Assembly (NCBI GenBank): GCA_009785715.1
Contig: WQVT01000091.1
Location: forward strand, 1 to 7,878
Origin: Acidimicrobiaceae bacterium
Lineage (GTDB): Bacteria > Actinomycetota > Acidimicrobiia > Acidimicrobiales > Palsa-688
Length of the DNA: 7,878 nucleotides
Reading direction: 5' to 3'
This document shows positions 4,558 through 7,878 of this stretch, piece after piece (position 1 is the first letter of the stretch; every line of letters starts with the position of its first letter). Under the pieces are notes generated by a model, which saw only the letters and a list, made by a program, of their open reading frames with translations, ran no database searches and was not told where the DNA came from. The translations under genes and the position numbers were made by a program.

Positions 4558-5478
4558 TTAGCCGGCACTGGCTCCGGCGGCGTCGAGGCGACGGTTTGCT
4601 TCCTGGACGACGTCGTCGGACAGCGGCCCCGCCGACGCGGTGACGACGTTCTGGTGCAGGTGGTCGAGGCTGGACGTGCCGACGATCGTCGTGTCGAGAC
4701 CCGGATGCGCCAGGGTGTAGCGCAACATGAAGGCGGTCCGGCTCTGCCCGTCGAGCAGGTCGTCGAGGTCGGCCTGTTCCCACCGCTGCTGCATCGTCTC
4801 GCTCGGGACCATGTAGTAGGGGCGACCCTCCCAGTCCTCGGGCGCTCCCCGGGCCACGCCACCGCGGATGACGATCCCGTGACCGGTCTCGGCGGCACGG
4901 GCTATCCCGGACTCGTGATCACGCTGCAGCGCCGAGTACGGAATCTGGAACGCGTCGAAGACACCCATGTCGATCTGCTCATCCAGCGTCGGCAGGACCG
5001 CTGAGACACCAACGAAGCGCACCTTTCCCTCGTCGCGGAGGCGGAACACCTCCTCGAGGCCACCCTCAGCCTCGAACTCCTGACGAGAGAGGCTGCGGTG
5101 GAACTGGACCAGGTCGAGGTGGTCCGTGTTGAGCAGTCGCAGACTGTGCTCAACGCCCGCCCGGACGTTCTCGGCGGTGTGGACATGCTCACGCGACCCC
5201 GGTGGCGCGTCCGGCACGCAACCGCACTTGGAGGCGAGCACGTACTCGTCTCGTCGGTGCGAGATGTAGGCACCAATCAATTCCTCGCTCCGGCCATAGT
5301 CGATCGAGGTGTCGATGAAGTTGATGCCCTCATCCAACACCGCGTTCAAGAGACGACCCGCGTCCTCGTCGCTGATCGACGGGCCGCGGTCACCCCCGCG
5401 CAACTCCATCGCACCGAAGCCGAGCACCGTCACCTCGAGCCCCGTGTTGCCGAAACTGCGCCGCTCTAGTCCCACCAT
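4558..5478 (-). CDS. Aldo/keto reductase
   Basis: This 306-aa protein is a cytosolic NADPH-linked oxidoreductase of the (beta/alpha)8-barrel aldo/keto reductase family, which reduces aldehydes or ketones. The opening LERRSFGNTGLEVTVLGFG is the standard N-terminal hairpin. All four catalytic residues are in place: D56 and Y61 in FIDTSIDYGRSE, K84 in LASKCG, H127 in DLVQFHRS. The cofactor end, TIVGTSSLDHLHQNV (about 265-279), matches the family's phosphate-binding loop. Length is normal and the gene looks intact. The ATG at 5478 is preferred over a GTG two codons earlier because AAGGGG lies 5 nt before it. The physiological substrate is not readable. It stands alone, 212 bp beyond the end of the YjbR-type gene on the same strand, with a terminator-like hairpin between them. 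Confidence 0.93.
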   Translation of the reverse strand: MVGLERRSFGNTGLEVTVLGFGAMELRGGDRGPSISDEDAGRLLNAVLDEGINFIDTSIDYGRSEELIGAYISHRRDEYVLASKCGCVPDAPPGSREHVHTAENVRAGVEHSLRLLNTDHLDLVQFHRSLSRQEFEAEGGLEEVFRLRDEGKVRFVGVSAVLPTLDEQIDMGVFDAFQIPYSALQRDHESGIARAAETGHGIVIRGGVARGAPEDWEGRPYYMVPSETMQQRWEQADLDDLLDGQSRTAFMLRYTLAHPGLDTTIVGTSSLDHLHQNVVTASAGPLSDDVVQEANRRLDAAGASAG

Positions 5479-5578
5479 CACCACCCCTTCCCCTCTGCAC
5501 CTCTTGGTCGAGCCGTGTCTACCGCGAGGGCGCGGCCAGTGCCAAGCGAATCGGTCCGGGCGCCGGGCAGATCAGGGT

Positions 5579-5600
5579 CGGGCCCCGAGCACAGGGCCCG
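5579..5600 (-). terminator. Hairpin downstream of the YjbR-type gene
   Basis: CGGGCCC (5579-5585) and GGGCCCG (5594-5600) form a perfect 7-bp stem with an 8-nt loop. On the minus strand it lies about 90 bp after the YjbR-type stop and 100 bp before the aldo/keto reductase start, so it would insulate the two. There is no U-tract. Confidence 0.5.
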
Positions 5601-5690
5601 CATTGCTACCTCATCCCGGGTCCCGAACAACCAGCTGACCCGGCGCGCTTACCTTCCGAGACGAGCGGTAGGAGACATGCACGCGACGGA

Positions 5691-6074
5691 CTACCCGCGA
5701 TCGGCCCCCGGCGCCACTTGATGGTGGGCGCTCTCCAGCAGCTCGGTCAGCTCGTCCCATCGGATTACGCCGGTGTCGAGGTGGACAGCTAGCCACCCAC
5801 GATAGCCGTGATGCGGTGACGGCGAGAAGCGTTGATCCTGACGAAGCGCATCGACCTCGAGGGGGTCGGCGAGGAAGTGCAAGGAGCGGCCCGACTGGGC
5901 CCATCGGGGGCGAGGGGGTGACGAGGTGCCGTTGAACAGAGCGAAGCGTCGTCTCCCCACCCTGAAGAGGGCTCGGCCTTGAAGCTCGGCCTCTTCGACT
6001 GCTCGGAGGCGTCGACAGATAGCTCGGATCCGGTCCAGCGCCGCGTTGTCCAGAGGATCGGTGAGCGATGCCAC
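5691..6074 (-). CDS. MmcQ/YjbR-family protein
   Basis: This is about 127 aa, matching the single-domain MmcQ/YjbR fold (a CyaY-like DNA-binding-type domain of unclear cellular role). Recognisable parts: the N-terminal helix ALDRIRAICRRL (12-23), the strand pair AELQGRALFRVGRRRFALF (29-47), SGRSLHFLADPLEVDALRQD (61-80), FSPSPHHGYRGWLAVHLD (83-100), and the closing helix WDELTELLESAHHQVA. The family's typical SPHHGxRGW signature is intact. The open frame extends far upstream to 6467, but that part is a decayed repeat gene. I place the start at GTG 6074, eleven codons before the first family helix. No strong ribosome-binding site is seen, so the start is approximate. Confidence 0.82.
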   Translation of the reverse strand: MASLTDPLDNAALDRIRAICRRLRAVEEAELQGRALFRVGRRRFALFNGTSSPPRPRWAQSGRSLHFLADPLEVDALRQDQRFSPSPHHGYRGWLAVHLDTGVIRWDELTELLESAHHQVAPGADRG

Positions 6075-6300
6075 ACCACGCAGTCTTGCCCGGTAGGTGG
6101 GCCGGCCACGGGGAGCAGAGGACCCGACGAAGGCTCGGCCGTCGCTCGGCGGTGAGGCAGCTGTCCCGGATCGCAGCGAGACCAGGAGCCAGCACCGCGG
6201 TGGCGGCCATGCTGACGATGAGCTCGTTGAGGTGCACGCCCCCCATGGACCCGAGGAAGTGGGCGCCACCAAAGCTGAGAATCCCGCCGTCGGGGGCGAC
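6075..6300 (-). pseudogene. Decayed fragment of a 'VA-DGGI-xFG' repeat protein
   Basis: In one minus-strand frame, 6300 to 6199 reads VAPDGGILSFGGAHF, then LGSMGGVHLNELIVSMAAT. This closely fits the actinobacterial repeat with pattern VAxDGGIFxFGxAxFxGSxGGxxLxxPIVxMAxT, seen in tandem in large secreted or wall-associated proteins and often next to hydrolase domains. The next unit appears one frame away: CWLLV, then DGRAFVGSS and RLRGVAS (6194 to about 6066). That fits a degenerate GYWLVAxDG...GS module with lost or extra bases at the junction. There is no start, no signal peptide and no complete gene. The fragment is cut off on its upstream side just before the GNAT gene. Recognition of the repeat is from memory; the frame change is directly visible. 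Confidence 0.7.
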
Positions 6301-6320
6301 TTTCTTTCGAAGCGTACAAA

Positions 6321-6752
6321 ATGGCAGGCGTGGAACAACTGCCGATCGAGATCAGTGACGAGACGTCCCCCGCCGATGAAGTCGCGCTGCGCGATGCTCT
6401 CTTCGAGTTCAACTGCCAGACGACCGGCTACCGGGACGTGCGCTCGTTGTCGTGCTTTCTCCGACACGACGACGGCACTCTTATCGCGGGTATCGACGGT
6501 TTCACCTGGGGCGGCTACGCACGCATTGAATACCTGTGGGTGTCCGGCCCTTTCCGCGAGACGGGCCTGGGGTCACGCTTGCTCGAGGCCGCAGAGAACG
6601 AGGCGCGCGCCCGTGGGTGCACCACAGTTGTTCTCGACACCCACTCCTTTCAGGCCCCTGAGTTCTACCGCCGACGGCACTATATCGAGGTCGGCCTGAC
6701 CCGGGAGACACCCAGGGGTCACACTCAAGTCTTGTTCCAAAAGCCGCTCTAG
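6321..6752 (+). CDS. GNAT-family N-acetyltransferase
   Basis: This 143-aa protein has the Gcn5-related acetyltransferase fold, which transfers an acetyl group from acetyl-CoA to an amine. Strand beta4 and the pyrophosphate loop are clear: ARIEYLWVSGPFRETGLGSRLL (67-88), with the R-x-x-G-x-G core at 79-84. The following helix LLEAAENEARARGC and beta5 to helix alpha4 VVLDTHSFQAPEFYRRRHY (103-121) are typical of the small single-domain subgroup. The length is complete. The substrate is unknown. The ATG at 6321 has no ribosome-binding site. The gene starts 20 bp from the broken end of the VA-DGG repeat fragment, suggesting a rearrangement joined them and may have removed the native leader. It converges on the TetR gene, with a hairpin between. 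Confidence 0.9.
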   Translation: MAGVEQLPIEISDETSPADEVALRDALFEFNCQTTGYRDVRSLSCFLRHDDGTLIAGIDGFTWGGYARIEYLWVSGPFRETGLGSRLLEAAENEARARGCTTVVLDTHSFQAPEFYRRRHYIEVGLTRETPRGHTQVLFQKPL

Positions 6753-6850
6753 TTGCCGGGACTTTGGCGGGCGGCGGTTGCGATCGGGAAGAAAGGTCTG
6801 ATCTTGCCGGCTAGGGCGAGAACCTCGAAGACGTGATCGGCCAGGTGCCG

Positions 6851-6880
6851 CTACCAAGCGGGCTCCCGACCCGGTGGTAG
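6851..6880 (+). terminator. Hairpin between convergent GNAT and TetR genes
   Basis: CTACCA (6851-6856) pairs with TGGTAG (6875-6880), and CGGG/CCCG (6859-6862 and 6870-6873) forms an inner stem. It lies 98 bp after the GNAT stop and 16 bp from the TetR stop, so it could terminate from both sides. Confidence 0.5.
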
Positions 6881-6896
6881 GGGGTACGTGGTCGGC

Positions 6897-7541
6897 TTAG
6901 TCATGGTCTGATCTTTTGGGATAGTTGGTCTCAGCGGCGGGTGTTGCGTAAGCCGTCGTCGGGGGATGTGTGGCGTCGGGCGCTACCGCGCAGCTGAGTT
7001 CTTTGGCCGCCTCATGGATACGCCTGGACAGGGTGGCGACGTCGGGGTCGTCGACCCAGCGGTCGAAGCCACGCTGGAAGATCGCCACGCCGACGTTGGC
7101 GAGTAACCGAGCATTGCCGGCGTCGACCCCCCGGTGTCCCAGTGCGCCCGCCAGTGCGACGGCGATGTCAGCGAACTTGGTCCGCCCCCTTTCCTGCAGC
7201 TCGGCGCTCCCGGCGACGACGGCGCGCCGCTGGGCGGCGAGCGGCGCGACACGATCGGCCAGCTCACCGCTGACGTCGGCGAGCGCGGCCACCAGCGCTG
7301 CGAAAGGGGGTTGCGCAGGGTCAGCGGAGAGGACGGCTTTGGCCAGGGCCGGCGGTAGTTGATCCGAGCCAGCGAACAGCACGTCGCGTTTGTCAGCGAA
7401 GTAACGGGAGAACGTCCGCCGGGTGAGGCCGGCGCGTTCGGCGATTTGGGTGACCGTGACGTTTTCGTACCCGAGCTCGAGGAACAGGTCGATCGCGGCA
7501 GCCTGCAACCGCTCTGCGGCTTCCGGGTCCCAACGCGGCAC
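6897..7541 (-). CDS. TetR-family transcriptional regulator
   Basis: This 214-aa protein has an N-terminal TetR DNA-binding domain: RLQAAAIDLFLELGYENVTV (11-30), then the helix-turn-helix TQIAERAGLTRRTFSRYFAD (31-50) and KRDVLFAG. The rest is a helical ligand-binding and dimerisation domain, ending in a polar, proline-rich tail from about residue 188. The start is GTG at 7541. On the minus strand TATCGT ends 7 nt before it, so the mRNA may be leaderless. It is divergent from a short-chain dehydrogenase gene with a 91-bp spacer holding two matching near-palindromes. It most likely represses itself and the dehydrogenase until a small molecule, perhaps the enzyme's substrate, releases it. The ligand cannot be predicted. 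Confidence 0.93.
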   Translation of the reverse strand: MPRWDPEAAERLQAAAIDLFLELGYENVTVTQIAERAGLTRRTFSRYFADKRDVLFAGSDQLPPALAKAVLSADPAQPPFAALVAALADVSGELADRVAPLAAQRRAVVAGSAELQERGRTKFADIAVALAGALGHRGVDAGNARLLANVGVAIFQRGFDRWVDDPDVATLSRRIHEAAKELSCAVAPDATHPPTTAYATPAAETNYPKRSDHD

Positions 7542-7560
7542 GGTGTCACGATACCAGTGA

Positions 7561-7575
7561 TGTCTCAGTGAGCCA
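7561..7575. promoter_or_regulatory. TetR operator candidate, copy 1
   Basis: TGTCTC-AGT-GAGCCA is a 15-bp near-palindrome (one mismatched pair) and lies 20 bp before the TetR start. It shares its pattern, TGTCTC-N3-GAGACA, with copy 2. It overlaps the region where the TetR promoter must lie. Confidence 0.72.
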
Positions 7576-7595
7576 TGATGATGGTACGCTGGCGA

Positions 7596-7610
7596 TGTCG
7601 CATTGAGACA
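7596..7610. promoter_or_regulatory. TetR operator candidate, copy 2
   Basis: TGTCGC-ATT-GAGACA is a 15-bp near-palindrome with one mismatched pair, 35 bp from copy 1 and 23 bp before the dehydrogenase ATG. The better half-sites of the two copies also form a larger perfect inverted repeat, TGATGTCTCA (7558-7567) and TGAGACATCA (7604-7613). A possible -10 for the dehydrogenase (TACGCT, 7585-7590) lies between the copies. Confidence 0.72.
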
Positions 7611-7632
7611 TCATGGAGCTGGAGGCAGAACA

Positions 7633-7878
7633 ATGACCTTGACCGAGCAGCGGATCGTCATCATCGGAGGCAGCTCAGGCATGGGCCTGGCCACGGCGCG
7701 GGCAGCGGCCCGAGAGGGCGCCGTAGTGACGGTCGTCTCGAGCAGCCCTGAGCGAGTCGACGCTGCCGTGGCCGAGCTGCCGGCCGGCTGTGACGGCGCG
7801 GTTGCCGACGTGCGTGACGAGGACGCCGTCGCCGAGTTGTCCGAGCGCTTGGGCGAGTTGGACCACCTCGTGTTCACC
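7633..7878 (+). CDS. Short-chain dehydrogenase/reductase (SDR), partial at window end
   Basis: The first 82 residues are visible and the gene continues past the window. The N terminus has the Rossmann-fold cofactor motif of SDRs: RIVIIGGSSGMGLATARAAA (7-26), where GGSSGMG fills the TGxxxGxG position with glycine in place of the usual threonine. Next come the second strand VVTVVSSS and the ADVRDEDAVAEL segment, matching the acidic residue that contacts the adenine ring. The final LDHLVFT precedes the expected NNAG-type motif. S-S-S after the second strand suggests NADP(H) preference, but this is tentative. GGAGG at 7621-7625, 7 nt before ATG 7633, fixes the start. It is divergent from the TetR gene and very likely under its control. 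The catalytic Ser-Tyr-Lys residues lie beyond the window. Confidence 0.92.
   Translation, partial: MTLTEQRIVIIGGSSGMGLATARAAAREGAVVTVVSSSPERVDAAVAELPAGCDGAVADVRDEDAVAELSERLGELDHLVFT

Noticed and set aside
4453..5469. Plus-strand open frames across the aldo/keto reductase
   Set aside because: They are antisense shadows of a gene with all four catalytic residues intact.
6075..6467. 131-residue N-terminal extension of the YjbR-type protein
   Set aside because: The extension is out of frame with the recognisable repeat debris it covers, is low-complexity, and overlaps the GNAT gene on the other strand.
1..7878. CRISPR array, rRNA, complete insertion sequence or integrase
   Set aside because: No regularly spaced repeats, no rRNA-like sequence, and no transposase or recombinase frame with recognisable catalytic motifs were found on either strand.

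Overview
The window is GC-rich DNA with actinobacterial features: GTG starts, hairpin terminators without U-tracts, MarR- and TetR-type regulators paired with small enzymes, and signal-peptide proteins ending in AxA. A decayed copy of the 'VA-DGGI-xFG-A-F-GS-GG' repeat, common in Actinomycetota and notably in Acidimicrobiia, supports this. The phylum is a confident inference and the class is a guess.

Left part (1-1420). A complete tRNA-Thr(CGT) gene lies on the minus strand at 1348-1420. Its 3' part, from the anticodon loop through the 3' end plus 2 bp, recurs as a perfect 44-bp direct repeat at 165-208. This is the usual footprint of site-specific integration into a tRNA gene. The 1.2-kb interval between the copies holds an antitoxin gene, a RelE/ParE-like toxin gene with a clear frameshift, and a possible small membrane protein. 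No integrase is present, so this is either a remnant or a minimal cassette moved in trans.

Middle part (1421-4425). About 530 bp carry no secure gene, only a doubtful reading frame interrupted by TGA. A secreted peptidoglycan-binding-like protein follows (1954-2508) and ends in a strong hairpin. Next is a divergent pair, a VOC/glyoxalase-fold protein (minus) and a MarR regulator (plus), whose 66-bp spacer holds two perfect 18-bp palindromes. About 490 bp of mostly noncoding DNA then lead to a second small secreted four-cysteine protein (3991-4350).

Right part (4426-7878). An aldo/keto reductase and a MmcQ/YjbR-family protein are both on the minus strand. The latter is followed upstream by a frameshifted fragment of the VA-DGG repeat protein. 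A GNAT acetyltransferase (plus) converges on a TetR regulator (minus). The TetR gene is divergent from a short-chain dehydrogenase that runs off the window, and two 15-bp near-palindromes with the same core lie between them.

Overall this is a mosaic accessory region: a tRNA integration scar with a damaged toxin-antitoxin module, two self-contained regulator/enzyme cassettes with readable operators, two exported small proteins, and gene debris. No complete new multi-gene defence or biosynthetic system is visible. The most unusual feature is the tRNA-flanked toxin-antitoxin cassette.
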